Of a stretch of 38,019 nt of DNA, positions 17,648-26,201 are shown piece after piece; position 1 is the first letter of the stretch; every line of letters begins with the position of its first letter. The position numbers were made by a program, and so were the translations under genes. The notes under the pieces are model-generated. The model was not told the DNA's origin and searched no databases. It was given only the letters and a program-made list of their open reading frames with translations. This DNA comes from Spirochaetota bacterium (GTDB taxonomy: Bacteria; Spirochaetota; UBA4802; UB4802). Where the stretch lies: assembly GCA_029907515.1 (NCBI GenBank), contig JARYLT010000017.1, positions 1-38,019 of the forward strand, read 5' to 3'.

Positions 17648-18586
17648 TTACGACAACAATCCCTGAATAATCAAATCCACCGCTTCATCTTCATCAAGAC
17701 CTCGTGCCATAAGCGTTTGCAATTGCTTATCGTCAACACTGCCAATGGCTGCTTCATGGGTAACATGCGCTTTGGGATGATACACCTCAACAATGGGAAT
17801 GGCTTTTGCAACACCATTATCCTGAATGATTTCTTTGCAATCAACATGTCCCCGTGCAAATGCTGCATGTGCGGTTAATGTATTGTACACAGTAGCTTTT
17901 GCATTATCTCTAACGGCAATGCGTGTGGTTAGTACACCAACGGCACCCTGGCCTTTCAGATGTCCTGTTTCCCGTATGGTGATATCATCATTATCAATAC
18001 CGTTTACCTTGGCATTCATCTCTAGAAGGCTTCCTTCGTAGCAGGTTGTCTCATAATTAATATCAATAATACCAGCTTTTCCCCGTAAAAGCTCAAAATC
18101 AGTTTTAAACGTGGCATTCTTTTCAACAGTAACTATCGCATGCGGAACTACAGTAATTAAACCTCCTGGTGCATGGACATGGCGCTCTACATATGAGTAA
18201 TACGCTCCCTCTTTAATAACAATATTTGCCTGCATTTTGTGTGTAATATTTTTTGCATTGGGGAATGTGCAGTGTGCAAGTATAGAAACTTTTGCATGCT
18301 CTTCTATGGTAACATCCATGATAATTTCTTGAAGGCCATCTTCAGGAAGCATGCCAAAACAAAGATGCACTGGCTTTTGGATAATGCTACCTGCTAACAC
18401 CTTCATGGTAACAGTAACACCGTTTGGAGTTTCATGTGGCTCAACAACAAGCCCTGGCACTAAATGTGCCCCAACCACCATATTGCCGTTTATAACCAGA
18501 TGTGCAATATCCGGGTCATTTAAGGCAGCGTCAGTAAGCCCCATTGTTTTATATAATGTTTTTGCAATTTCGCGCTTATCATCCAT
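17648..18586 (-). CDS. sufB: SufB/SufD-family Fe-S cluster scaffold (minimal SmsB-like form)
   Basis: The 312-residue product is a short SufBD-type beta-helix protein, lacking the long N-terminal region of classical SufB (about 470 residues). Diagnostic features include the right-handed repeat region, YSYVERHVH, and the C-terminal HVDCKEIIQDNGVAKA..PIVEVYHPKAHVTHEAAIGSVDD part, where the VTHEAAIG motif provides the histidine and glutamate of the SufBD core. It is coupled to sufC by TAATG. Such two-gene SufCB pairs (also called SMS) are typical of anaerobic bacteria and archaea and build Fe-S clusters with SufC ATPase. No sufS, sufU or sufD is present here. Confidence 0.9.
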   Translation of the reverse strand: MDDKREIAKTLYKTMGLTDAALNDPDIAHLVINGNMVVGAHLVPGLVVEPHETPNGVTVTMKVLAGSIIQKPVHLCFGMLPEDGLQEIIMDVTIEEHAKVSILAHCTFPNAKNITHKMQANIVIKEGAYYSYVERHVHAPGGLITVVPHAIVTVEKNATFKTDFELLRGKAGIIDINYETTCYEGSLLEMNAKVNGIDNDDITIRETGHLKGQGAVGVLTTRIAVRDNAKATVYNTLTAHAAFARGHVDCKEIIQDNGVAKAIPIVEVYHPKAHVTHEAAIGSVDDKQLQTLMARGLDEDEAVDLIIQGLLS

Positions 18587-19317
18587 TACTGTACTTCTCC
18601 TAACACAGGAATATTTTTATGATCACAGGGGATACATTTATTTTCAAAATATCCTGAAATTTTATCAATGCTTCCCTTATCAATAATGTCACCATGACAC
18701 ATTAAAAACGCATGCTCAGCTTTTTTCAGTACTGCCATACTATGGGTGATAGTTATTACCGTAGAACCTCTTTCCTTTAAAATATTTATTGCATCAAAGA
18801 TACGTTCCAGCGCTTCCACATCAATGCCTGAATCAGGTTCATCAAGCAGCACAAGCTCAGGTTGCATCACTAAAAGTGAAGCTAATTCAATGCGTTTTCG
18901 TTCGCCGCCACTTAAGGTTTTGTCACATGCACGCTGCAGGTATTCCTGTGGTGATAGTCCCACAACGTCCATTGCTTCTTCAATGGACATGCCTTTATCT
19001 TTTTTTGATGCTTTCAGGTATTGTGCAACGGTAAGTCCTTCAAATCGGGCAGGTTCCTGCCATCCCAGGCTTATGCCCAGCCGGGCGCGTTCATACACAG
19101 TGAGATTGTTTATTGCCTGCCCTTTAAAATAAATAGTACCAGTAATATTTCTATAACCACTAAGGCCCATAACAACATATGAAAATGTTGATTTACCTGC
19201 ACCATTAGGGCCAACAATTGCATGGATATGCCCTTCCCAGAAGTCAACAGAAAGGTTATTAAGTATAGGCTTTTCATCTAATGATAATGAAACATTTTCC
19301 AGTTTCAGAATAGTCAT
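18586..19317 (-). CDS. sufC: Fe-S cluster assembly ATPase SufC
   Basis: This 243-residue ABC-type ATPase drives the SufB scaffold. Walker A is GPNGAGKST (36-44), the signature is LSGGERKR (135-142), Walker B is LVLLDEPDSGID (155-166), and the switch histidine is H192 in TITHSM. The segment EPARFEGLTV matches the SufC Q-loop region rather than a transporter ATPase. AGGAG precedes the ATG with suitable spacing. Its stop shares one base with the sufB start, so it is the first gene of the pair. Confidence 0.94.
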   Translation of the reverse strand: MTILKLENVSLSLDEKPILNNLSVDFWEGHIHAIVGPNGAGKSTFSYVVMGLSGYRNITGTIYFKGQAINNLTVYERARLGISLGWQEPARFEGLTVAQYLKASKKDKGMSIEEAMDVVGLSPQEYLQRACDKTLSGGERKRIELASLLVMQPELVLLDEPDSGIDVEALERIFDAINILKERGSTVITITHSMAVLKKAEHAFLMCHGDIIDKGSIDKISGYFENKCIPCDHKNIPVLGEVQ

Positions 19318-19778
19318 TGTAGTTGTTCTCCTATCAAAATAAAATTTATAACACTGTCGTCCTGAATCCCGAATTTTTTAAACATAGCAATCCATTATGC
19401 TGAGCGTCATACTGTAATTCTTCCATTGGATACGAACAAGAAATCGCCAGTTGCATCATGAATGACCACTTGCTATTTGAGTAACGTAAATATAAAAAGA
19501 ACGTATAAAACTTTCATCATGGTAATTATAGATTGTATCATCGTCAAGAGAGAATTTAAAAAAACTCAATAATTGGTATTGAAAGAATGAAAAACCAAAA
19601 AAATGGTTATTTTTCAATTTAGGGCTATATTTTCAGTGAACTGGTGATGGAACTATCGCCAATCTATGCATAATTTGTATAGGTACTGGTAATAATTTTG
19701 TATATTTCAGCAAAAGTACTTGATTAATTTAATTATATTTACTTTTGTGTAACAAGATGTCCTCCAACCTTATGATGA
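19318..19778. other. Divergent intergenic region between sufC and the decarboxylase gene
   Basis: These 461 bases contain no convincing gene. On the minus side a TTATAA at 19346-19351 could be the sufC -10 box, just before its ribosome-binding site. The segment from about 19358 (GTCCTGAATCCC) to 19415 resembles a decayed copy of the CCTGAAT-type palindromes seen at 11544. One intergenic copy of ACTATCGC is at 19652. I see no FeS-responsive operator that I can name. Confidence 0.4.
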
Positions 19779-21500
19779 GTGGTTACCACAATGAGATTGG
19801 CTGAGCCCACAATAGATCATACCCCTGGCAAGATACCCACCGATTTAGAGCATCTACGCAAGCTATTCATCATGCCCGATTCACCTGATAAGTTTATGCA
19901 ATTTGGGTATGAGCTTCTTGACCTTATTCATTCATTTTTTAAGGAAAAGGGTGGTATTCATAGTGAGATATCATTGCCTGAGCTGGCATGCCTGTTTAAC
20001 AATATTGATATTCCTCGTGATCCAAAGCTTTTAAAAGATATACTCCTTGAAATAAAACAAAAGGTTATCAAGCACTCCGTAAAGGTTGGCAATCCCTATT
20101 ATATAGGGCACATGACAAGTGCTATTCCATATTTTATGATTTTGCTTGAGATGATCATTGCTGCACTCAATCAAAATCAGGTAAAGATAGAAACAGCAAA
20201 AGCGTCAACATTTGTAGAACGCGAATTTATTTCCTGGATACACAGGCTTATTTTTCAAAAGCCAGCGTCGTTTTATAAACGAAATATTCAGAATCACAGA
20301 ATTGCACTGGGAAATGTAACGCTTGATGGAACACTGGCAAACCTTACAGCAATGCTGGTGGCACGCAATAAGGCATTTCCTGCTGATGAACACTTTCCCG
20401 GTATACGCAAAGCAGGTGTGGCCGAAGCATTCAGGTATTATAATATACATAGAGCAGTGTATATTGTATCGCAGCGTGGACATTATTCAATTGATAAGGT
20501 TGCCCGTATCACCGGTATTGGTGATAATAACGTAATCAAAATACCGGTGGATAGTAATAATAAAATAGATATCAACGCTTTGCGACGTGAGTTAAAAGCA
20601 ATAGCTGAGTACAACAGCACCCATGCTGATACAATTAAAGTTATTGCTTTGATTGGCATTGCCGGCACAACTGAGACAGGCAATATTGATGACCTGTACA
20701 CCTTACGAAAAATTGCAGATGAATACAATATTTTCTTCCATGTTGATGCAGCGTGGGGTGGGTCGGTGCTTCTGGTTAACAAATACCGCGATTTATTCAA
20801 AGGGATAGAAAAGGCTGATTCAGTTACGTTTGATGCTCATAAACTGTTGTATTCACCATTGTCCATGGGACTGATTTTGTTTAAAAATCCCTATGACCTT
20901 ACCAACATCATGCATACATCCAATTACATTATTCGCCCTGATTCAGTTGATCAGGGAAGGTTTACTGTGGAAGGTTCGCGCCCATTTTCTTGCTTAAAGC
21001 CCTGGGTAACGCTGAAGATATTTGGCACATCAGGTTTTGAGATTTTATTTGATCATGCCTTTATGCTGACTGATACATTAAAGGATCTTTTAATTAAGCA
21101 TGAAAACTTTGAGTTACTCAATACTCCGGAATTATTTATAACCAATTACCGCTTTGTTCCTGAGAGTGTACAGGCAAAAATTGAACATATTTACCAGCGA
21201 TTGCAAAATGCCAGCCCACAGGATGCTATACGACTTAAAAAACGGTTAACAAAAATCAATGACATTCTAAACGAAATGACTATAGAACTTCACCGTGCAA
21301 TCCGTCAGGAAGATAACAGCTTTGTTTCACGAACCATGCTGGAATCAACACGCTATCGCGACCAGCGAATTGTAGTTCTCAGGGCTATCACCATAAATCC
21401 TTTAACAACTCCGGCAATCTTGCAAGAAATAATTGACGAACAGAATAAGCTTGGTTTAAAGATATATAATGATTTCAAAAACCGGTTATCACGTGTATAG
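19779..21500 (+). CDS. panP: PLP-dependent group II decarboxylase, PanP-type aspartate 1-decarboxylase
   Basis: The 573-residue enzyme (start GTG 19779; ATG 19791 is also possible, and neither has a strong ribosome-binding site) belongs to the glutamate/aspartate decarboxylase fold. The PLP lysine is K355 in TFDAHKLLYSP; D323 in HVDAAWGG and H235 in RGHYS bind the cofactor. Segments such as TLDGTLANLTAMLVARN, GVAEAFRYY and GIAGTTETGNIDD resemble the PanP family, which makes beta-alanine from aspartate for pantothenate. Glutamate or tyrosine as substrate cannot be excluded. The 3' end overlaps the next frame by about 30 bases. Confidence 0.8.
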   Translation: MVTTMRLAEPTIDHTPGKIPTDLEHLRKLFIMPDSPDKFMQFGYELLDLIHSFFKEKGGIHSEISLPELACLFNNIDIPRDPKLLKDILLEIKQKVIKHSVKVGNPYYIGHMTSAIPYFMILLEMIIAALNQNQVKIETAKASTFVEREFISWIHRLIFQKPASFYKRNIQNHRIALGNVTLDGTLANLTAMLVARNKAFPADEHFPGIRKAGVAEAFRYYNIHRAVYIVSQRGHYSIDKVARITGIGDNNVIKIPVDSNNKIDINALRRELKAIAEYNSTHADTIKVIALIGIAGTTETGNIDDLYTLRKIADEYNIFFHVDAAWGGSVLLVNKYRDLFKGIEKADSVTFDAHKLLYSPLSMGLILFKNPYDLTNIMHTSNYIIRPDSVDQGRFTVEGSRPFSCLKPWVTLKIFGTSGFEILFDHAFMLTDTLKDLLIKHENFELLNTPELFITNYRFVPESVQAKIEHIYQRLQNASPQDAIRLKKRLTKINDILNEMTIELHRAIRQEDNSFVSRTMLESTRYRDQRIVVLRAITINPLTTPAILQEIIDEQNKLGLKIYNDFKNRLSRV

Positions 21501-22470
21501 GATTGCCTTCTTTAGTATACTATTCTTTTTGTTATTTCATTTTTCCTTTTATAGCCTGGCGATAGGCACTGCATTTCCAACATTAGATAATGGAACATTA
21601 TATACTGAGCCTTCAGTGACCGTGCCTGTTCAAGGCGTTGTTCTTGATTATGCCGTCAGGGATACTGCAATCCTTTTTGTTGCAAAAAATGAAAAAGAGA
21701 TAGTTGCGGGAGTTTATACTATACAGGATAAAAACATTACTCAATTCCCTGTTACAACGCATTCTGAAAACACACAAATAAAACGCATAGCTTTTGAATC
21801 AGGTGCCATATATATCTGTATTCATGAAAGTGATAGTGTATTATACAGGGCTGATGTGAATACAGGCATGGTGGAGCAGGTTAAGGGGGTTAGTGATTTT
21901 TTAATATTGAAAGATAGCCTGGTTATCCTTAAAAGCGATAATACCCTTGTGTACAATGATTTTGTATTGCCATTATATTTTACAGGCAAGCCGTTATTGA
22001 AAGGGCATGTGGATGATCGCATAGTCTTTATAACCGATGACAGTGATACTGAAGTTATTGATATTAAAGAAAAGAAAGTAGTATATCGCTATAGTAACAA
22101 CGTACAATATGCTGTAAGCAGCGATTATACTGTTGAGGTTACTATCAATGATCTTCCAACCGGTGAAAAATCCCCAAGAGTTTTTTATAAAATATACTGT
22201 AATGGCCAGGATTATGGGCGTACAGAGCCTGTACTTGCAATTAATCAATCTAAGATTCAGCTTAACCTTGCACCTGAGCAGTATCATGAAATCGTGATTG
22301 AACGCTGGCGTCTTGATGAAAATTCAGAACAGTATATACGGGATAATAATATTCGGCAGCCAAAACCAGTCATAGTATTTGTTTACCATGGCCGAATCAT
22401 CGAAGTCAAACTTACCTATACTGGATTGGAATATAAGGTGTTTACTGGTTTCAAGGTGATGGAAAAATAA
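21469..22470 (+). CDS. Secreted protein of unknown function, probable beta-rich fold
   Basis: The 333-residue product has a strongly hydrophobic N-terminus (about 12-31, FFSILFFLLFHFSF) ending in SLAIG, consistent with a signal peptide or anchor. The rest is rich in short beta strands and aspartates (VLDYAVRDTAILFVAK, KSDNTLVYND, DRIVFITDDSD), suggestive of a propeller or repeat fold. The ATG at 21469 overlaps the decarboxylase gene by 32 bases; a GTG at 21493 would overlap by eight. I do not recognise the family. A strong terminator follows directly. Confidence 0.6.
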   Translation: MISKTGYHVYRIAFFSILFFLLFHFSFYSLAIGTAFPTLDNGTLYTEPSVTVPVQGVVLDYAVRDTAILFVAKNEKEIVAGVYTIQDKNITQFPVTTHSENTQIKRIAFESGAIYICIHESDSVLYRADVNTGMVEQVKGVSDFLILKDSLVILKSDNTLVYNDFVLPLYFTGKPLLKGHVDDRIVFITDDSDTEVIDIKEKKVVYRYSNNVQYAVSSDYTVEVTINDLPTGEKSPRVFYKIYCNGQDYGRTEPVLAINQSKIQLNLAPEQYHEIVIERWRLDENSEQYIRDNNIRQPKPVIVFVYHGRIIEVKLTYTGLEYKVFTGFKVMEK

Positions 22471-22497
22471 AACCCCGTACTGTAACGGGGTTTTTTA
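22471..22497 (+). terminator. Rho-independent terminator
   Basis: AACCCCGT (22471-22478) pairs perfectly with ACGGGGTT (22485-22492) around a six-base loop and is followed by T residues (TTTTTT begins inside the stem end). It ends the panP / secreted-protein transcript. It lies just past the TAA. Confidence 0.9.
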
Positions 22498-22544
22498 TTG
22501 ATAGTGAAACAATTCCTGCTTAAAGTAGCGTTAACGTAATATTC

Positions 22545-23384
22545 TTATTTGAACTCGTTTATTTTTTCACTCTTCTTTTCGTCTTTTGATACTATTTCGC
22601 GCAAATGTTTATACTGAGGTGAATCAATACCATACTGCAGTTCAGCTGCTCTCAGCATATACATGTTCTTTTTCTGCTTGTACTGCAACTGTTCCTGCTC
22701 TGTTCCCTGTTTGTATTTAAGCAACACACCTTCCATATAGCCATAACAGCTTGACAGGTACTTGTAAGCCCATACATCGTTTTTAGTCTGGTCATTAATT
22801 TCAATATAACGCTCCAGAATTGGAATACATGGCTTCAGATTATACAGGTCATACTGAGTTGAAACATATGCCTGATACAATCGTATCTGGAAGTTGACAA
22901 ACTTGGGGTCTTTTCGTACTTCTTCAAAGGTTATTTCATCCATATGGTTGATAGCTCTGGTAAAATATGTCACTGCTTTTGTTTTTGCTTCAAATTTCAT
23001 CATTGCAATCTGGCGTTTTTCCTGTTCACGGCGGTCAATTTCCTGCCAGTACCACTGTTCCTGAAGGTTTTTATTCTTCTGGTTGGTTTCAATGAGCTTA
23101 TTGACATCATTGTCCATATCTTCAAGTATATCTATACCAGTTGAATATTCATCAATTGCCAGTTTTAAAAGATTGTCTGAATATTCTTTGCTGAGTTTTT
23201 CCAGTTCCTGTATTGCTTTTACATAGGGTTTGAAGTCTTTTATTCGCCATCCAGTCACTTCTTCTTTTATAGCTTCTTTTTGCTGATCCCCTTTTGGCGC
23301 CTGTTGCTGTGCATTTGCAACCAGACATAATGATAGTGCTAAAAGTGCAACGATAGCGTACAGTAAAAATCTTGTTGATTTCAT
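22545..23384 (-). CDS. Secreted alpha-helical (TPR-like) protein, candidate FcpA-like flagellar coiling protein
   Basis: The 279-residue protein has a clear signal peptide (hydrophobic core ending in VANA before QQQ) and then an almost entirely helical, charged sequence with tryptophan and tyrosine anchors (QEQWYWQEIDRREQEKRQ, YQAYVSTQYDLYNL, YLSSCYGYMEG). Residues about 120-240 look like TPR-type helical hairpins. Size, export and all-helical TPR-like make-up recall FcpA of Leptospira, which sheaths the periplasmic flagellum; this comparison is from memory of fold, not alignment. AGAGGG precedes the ATG. It has no operon partner. Confidence 0.55.
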   Translation of the reverse strand: MKSTRFLLYAIVALLALSLCLVANAQQQAPKGDQQKEAIKEEVTGWRIKDFKPYVKAIQELEKLSKEYSDNLLKLAIDEYSTGIDILEDMDNDVNKLIETNQKNKNLQEQWYWQEIDRREQEKRQIAMMKFEAKTKAVTYFTRAINHMDEITFEEVRKDPKFVNFQIRLYQAYVSTQYDLYNLKPCIPILERYIEINDQTKNDVWAYKYLSSCYGYMEGVLLKYKQGTEQEQLQYKQKKNMYMLRAAELQYGIDSPQYKHLREIVSKDEKKSEKINEFK

Positions 23385-23739
23385 AGTTAATACCCTCTTA
23401 TGATATTATGCGCTATATGCTTAGTAATTATGCTATTACACTTTTTTATCGGATATAGTAAATCAAATATTAAATATTTTTCACATTGTAACAATTTGTT
23501 GTAATTTTGCAATGTTAATTTTGTTTATTTATGGTACCATACTATCAAACAGTTGAACGGTTGCAAATACTGGTAATAAAAAAAGATTGGACAACAACCA
23601 TAAACTGCTGTACATTAGTATAAAATTTCAGTTGTTATTAACGATATTGTATATAATTATATTTTCCAGACCGCTAAAGGCGGGACAAAATATATTAATT
23701 TATTAATAAAAAATTAATAGAACAAATTGGAGATAGTAT
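23385..23739. other. Divergent intergenic region with promoter-like sequence
   Basis: This AT-rich stretch of 355 bases has no supportable gene. TATGGTACCATA at 23530-23541 is a perfect 12-bp palindrome and a possible operator. An exact TATAAT at 23652-23657 with CAGTTG 17 bases upstream is a candidate promoter for the protease gene. CCGC/GCGG at about 23672-23684 makes a short hairpin. Confidence 0.4.
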
Positions 23740-24912
23740 ATGAAAAAGTATTTTATCATTTGTATTATGATGTGTGTGGCCATTGCTCCAATTGCTTTTT
23801 CCCAGTCAACGATGAAGAGCTCATTTAAAGCTGATGTGGAAGCTCAAAGAATAAAGAATAAAAAAAGTATTACTGAAGTAAAACAGCAATTAGAAGCTAT
23901 ACGCAAAGATATTAAAGAGCGCAACCTGAAATTCAAAGTTGATATGACTGAAGCGTTAAAGCGCCAGATTGAGGAAATAACCGGCACCGTACCACCAAAG
24001 GATCTTGAAAAAGAAGCTGAAATACAATCCAGCAAGGGTTTCCAGTTATTTCTTGAATTTTTGCAGCGGTTGGCTGAAGCTCAGGCTGCAAAGCGACAGG
24101 CTGAGTTACAACCTGAGAAAAAAGAACCTGTAAAACCTAAAGAAGAAGTAGTAAAAAAGGAAGATCAAAAAGAAGAAAAGCCTGAAGCAGTTACCCCAGC
24201 AAAACCAGAAGAAACATTGCCCGAATCATTCATGCTAGCTGATCCTTCACAACCAGTGCTTGACTGGTTTGCGCTGGGAATGATGACAGCTGTTAAAGAT
24301 CAGGGACTGTGTGGAAGCTGCTGGTCATTTACCGCAATGGGTGTGGTGGAAGGTTGTTACAAGATAAATAAAAAAACTGATATTAATCTTTCAGAACAAT
24401 ATATGATTGATTGTGCCCGTGATAAATATGGACGGGATGCAGGTAGCTGTAATGGTGGATGGTATGGCAATGTATTTGATTTTATGATGACCAACTATCC
24501 TGTTGAAGAAAAGATTGCCCCATACCGGGGATATGAATATGGATGCACTCCTAAAAAACAGATACCCATAAAGCTTGTAGCATGGGGGTATGTCCGCAAA
24601 GATGGAGGTATCCCTTCAGTTGATGAAATGAAAAAGGCATTGTGTACCTATGGACCAATTGCTGCCACTGTAAAGGTTACCCCGGCTTTTCAGGCATATG
24701 TTGGTGGTATATTTGATGAATTTACACCGGTGAGCAGCCCCAAAGATGTCAATCATGGAATAATTATTGTAGGCTGGGATGATAGTAAAAAAGCTTACAG
24801 GATAAAGAACTCCTGGGGTGAGCGTTGGGGCGAAAAAGGCTACATGTGGATAGAATATGGATGCAATAACATTGGTTATGGGGCAGCGTGGGTTGTCCTT
24901 GACAAAGAATAA
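23740..24912 (+). CDS. Secreted papain-family (C1A) cysteine protease
   Basis: The 390-residue product has a signal peptide (1 to about 21, ending in AFSQ). A charged coiled-coil pro-like region follows (about 27-125), then a Lys/Glu/Pro linker (about 126-160) and a papain domain (about 170-388). The catalytic set is complete: Q188 and C194 in QGLCGSCWSF, H339 in VNHGIIIVGW and N357 in KNSWGERWG. Extra cysteines (C206, C225, C237, C269) suggest disulfides, consistent with export. A GGAG site lies before the ATG. The next gene, 20 bases on, encodes a chagasin-type inhibitor of exactly this protease class, so they probably form one unit. Confidence 0.92.
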   Translation: MKKYFIICIMMCVAIAPIAFSQSTMKSSFKADVEAQRIKNKKSITEVKQQLEAIRKDIKERNLKFKVDMTEALKRQIEEITGTVPPKDLEKEAEIQSSKGFQLFLEFLQRLAEAQAAKRQAELQPEKKEPVKPKEEVVKKEDQKEEKPEAVTPAKPEETLPESFMLADPSQPVLDWFALGMMTAVKDQGLCGSCWSFTAMGVVEGCYKINKKTDINLSEQYMIDCARDKYGRDAGSCNGGWYGNVFDFMMTNYPVEEKIAPYRGYEYGCTPKKQIPIKLVAWGYVRKDGGIPSVDEMKKALCTYGPIAATVKVTPAFQAYVGGIFDEFTPVSSPKDVNHGIIIVGWDDSKKAYRIKNSWGERWGEKGYMWIEYGCNNIGYGAAWVVLDKE

Positions 24913-24932
24913 TGAAAATTCATGGAGGTTTT

Positions 24933-25343
24933 ATGAAATCATATATATTAAGAATCCTGATAGTATGTATGGTACTATCAACAGGAATAGGTTGTTCAAA
25001 ACTTATGAATAATACATGTACAACGGTAGATGCACAGAAGTATGCAGGACAGGAAATTGTTATTAAAAACGATGGCTGTATCACAATTGAAATTGAATCA
25101 CAATTGAGTACAGGATACCGATGGCGCTTTGCTATTAAGGAAAATCCTGGAATGCTTATTAACAGTGATTATAAAGTGCAGACATGTGAGGGGCAAACCG
25201 TTGGTGGAATAGATAAAGAAATATTTACATTTAAGGCGGTTAAGGCCGGCAAAGCTACTGTTGTATTTGATTATGTGCGTCCGTTTGATAAGAATCCAAA
25301 ACCTGTAAAAACAAAAGAATTCACTATAACAATTACAGAATAA
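24933..25343 (+). CDS. Chagasin-family (I42) cysteine protease inhibitor, lipoprotein
   Basis: The ATG at 24933 is chosen because GGAGG (24924-24928) lies just before it; the frame also reaches an ATG at 24912 touching the protease stop. The 136-residue product has a signal with lipobox GIGC (C21) and a beta-sandwich domain carrying the three inhibitor loops: STGY in QLSTGYRW (59-62, the NPTTGY loop), VGG at 90-92, and YVRPF at 114-118 (the RPW loop). Chagasin-like proteins plug the active site of papain-type proteases. Placement directly behind such a protease implies self-protection in the periplasm or outer membrane. Confidence 0.85.
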   Translation: MKSYILRILIVCMVLSTGIGCSKLMNNTCTTVDAQKYAGQEIVIKNDGCITIEIESQLSTGYRWRFAIKENPGMLINSDYKVQTCEGQTVGGIDKEIFTFKAVKAGKATVVFDYVRPFDKNPKPVKTKEFTITITE

Positions 25344-25377
25344 AAAAATGCCCCATCTTCTGTTAACGATGGGGCAT
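25342..25377 (-). terminator. Rho-independent terminator of the hsp20 operon, possibly bidirectional
   Basis: ATGCCCCATC (25349-25358) pairs with GATGGGGCAT (25368-25377) around a nine-base loop. Read on the minus strand it is followed by a seven-T run, giving a strong terminator four bases after the last hsp20 stop. On the plus strand the downstream sequence is only weakly T-rich, but the hairpin sits right behind the inhibitor gene and could serve both. Confidence 0.88.
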
Positions 25378-25381
25378 GATA

Positions 25382-25771
25382 TTATTCAGCTTTTATTTCT
25401 ATCTTCTTTGGTTTTGCTTCTTCACGTTTAGGAAGTGTAACAGTGAGTACACCGTTTTCAAGTGTAGCAGTAATGCCTTCAACATTAATCTTGTCAGAAA
25501 CCAGGAATTTACGGTTGTAATTGCACAGTGTAAATTCACGGTATGTCAGATTGTCACTTGAGGTATAAGCTTCATCAATCTTACCGTTGATTTCCAGTTC
25601 ATTGTTATTGAAGGTTATTTCAATATTTTCCTTTGGAACTCCGGGCATATCTGCTTTCAGGACATATTCATTATCGGTTTCATAGATATCAACCGGAGGT
25701 ACCAGGCAATAATCCTTCTTATCAAGATTTCTATCAGTGCGTTTTGCTACCTGTGTTGCCATAACTATCAC
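25382..25771 (-). CDS. Small heat shock protein (Hsp20), third gene
   Basis: The 129-residue protein is almost entirely an alpha-crystallin domain (about 25-125), ATP-independent holdase for unfolding proteins. It contains VDIYETDNEYVLKADMPGV and the LENGVLTVTLPK signature (GxL motif). The usual R-x-F-G loop is replaced by YREFTLCNYNRKF, so it is the most divergent of the three. A very strong AAAGGAGGTGAT site, almost fully complementary to 16S rRNA, precedes the ATG. It is last in the operon, six bases after the middle gene. Confidence 0.92.
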   Translation of the reverse strand: MIVMATQVAKRTDRNLDKKDYCLVPPVDIYETDNEYVLKADMPGVPKENIEITFNNNELEINGKIDEAYTSSDNLTYREFTLCNYNRKFLVSDKINVEGITATLENGVLTVTLPKREEAKPKKIEIKAE

Positions 25772-25777
25772 CTCCTT

Positions 25778-26188
25778 TTAGTTAATGGTTATCTTGCGGG
25801 GTTTCACTGACTCATGTTTGGTCAGCTTAATGGTTAAAATACCATTGTTCATTGTTGCTTCAACCCTGTCGGGGTCCACATAGTATGGCAACTTGATGGA
25901 TTTCTTGTAGCTGCCAAACTCACGTTCTTTGCGCAAATACGGTTTGTCAGCATAATCTTCCTTACGGTTCATTTCGATAGTTAATGTATTATCAGCAAGT
26001 TGTACATTGACATCGCTGGATGAAACTCCCGGAGCTATCGCCCGTATAACGATATCATCATCTTTTTCATAGACATTGATATAAGGGAATTCCACGCGTC
26101 GACGGGTGGTGGATACTTCATCAAAGAAGCGGTCCACCATGTCCCTGAGTGTTAAAACGTCATCAAGAAGATCATATGTTGTGAACAT
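25778..26188 (-). CDS. Small heat shock protein (Hsp20), second gene
   Basis: The 136-residue product has a short N-terminal arm and an alpha-crystallin domain (about 30-136) with NVYEKDDDIVIRAIAPGV, the REFGSYKKSIKLP loop and NNGILTIKL. It lacks the C-terminal IxI extension beyond KITIN, so oligomerisation may depend on its partners. AGGAGG precedes the ATG. It lies 13 bases after the first hsp20 gene. The three proteins are clearly different from each other, so this is not a recent duplication. Confidence 0.93.
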   Translation of the reverse strand: MFTTYDLLDDVLTLRDMVDRFFDEVSTTRRRVEFPYINVYEKDDDIVIRAIAPGVSSSDVNVQLADNTLTIEMNRKEDYADKPYLRKEREFGSYKKSIKLPYYVDPDRVEATMNNGILTIKLTKHESVKPRKITIN

Positions 26189-26201
26189 AGTCCACCTCCT
26201 G

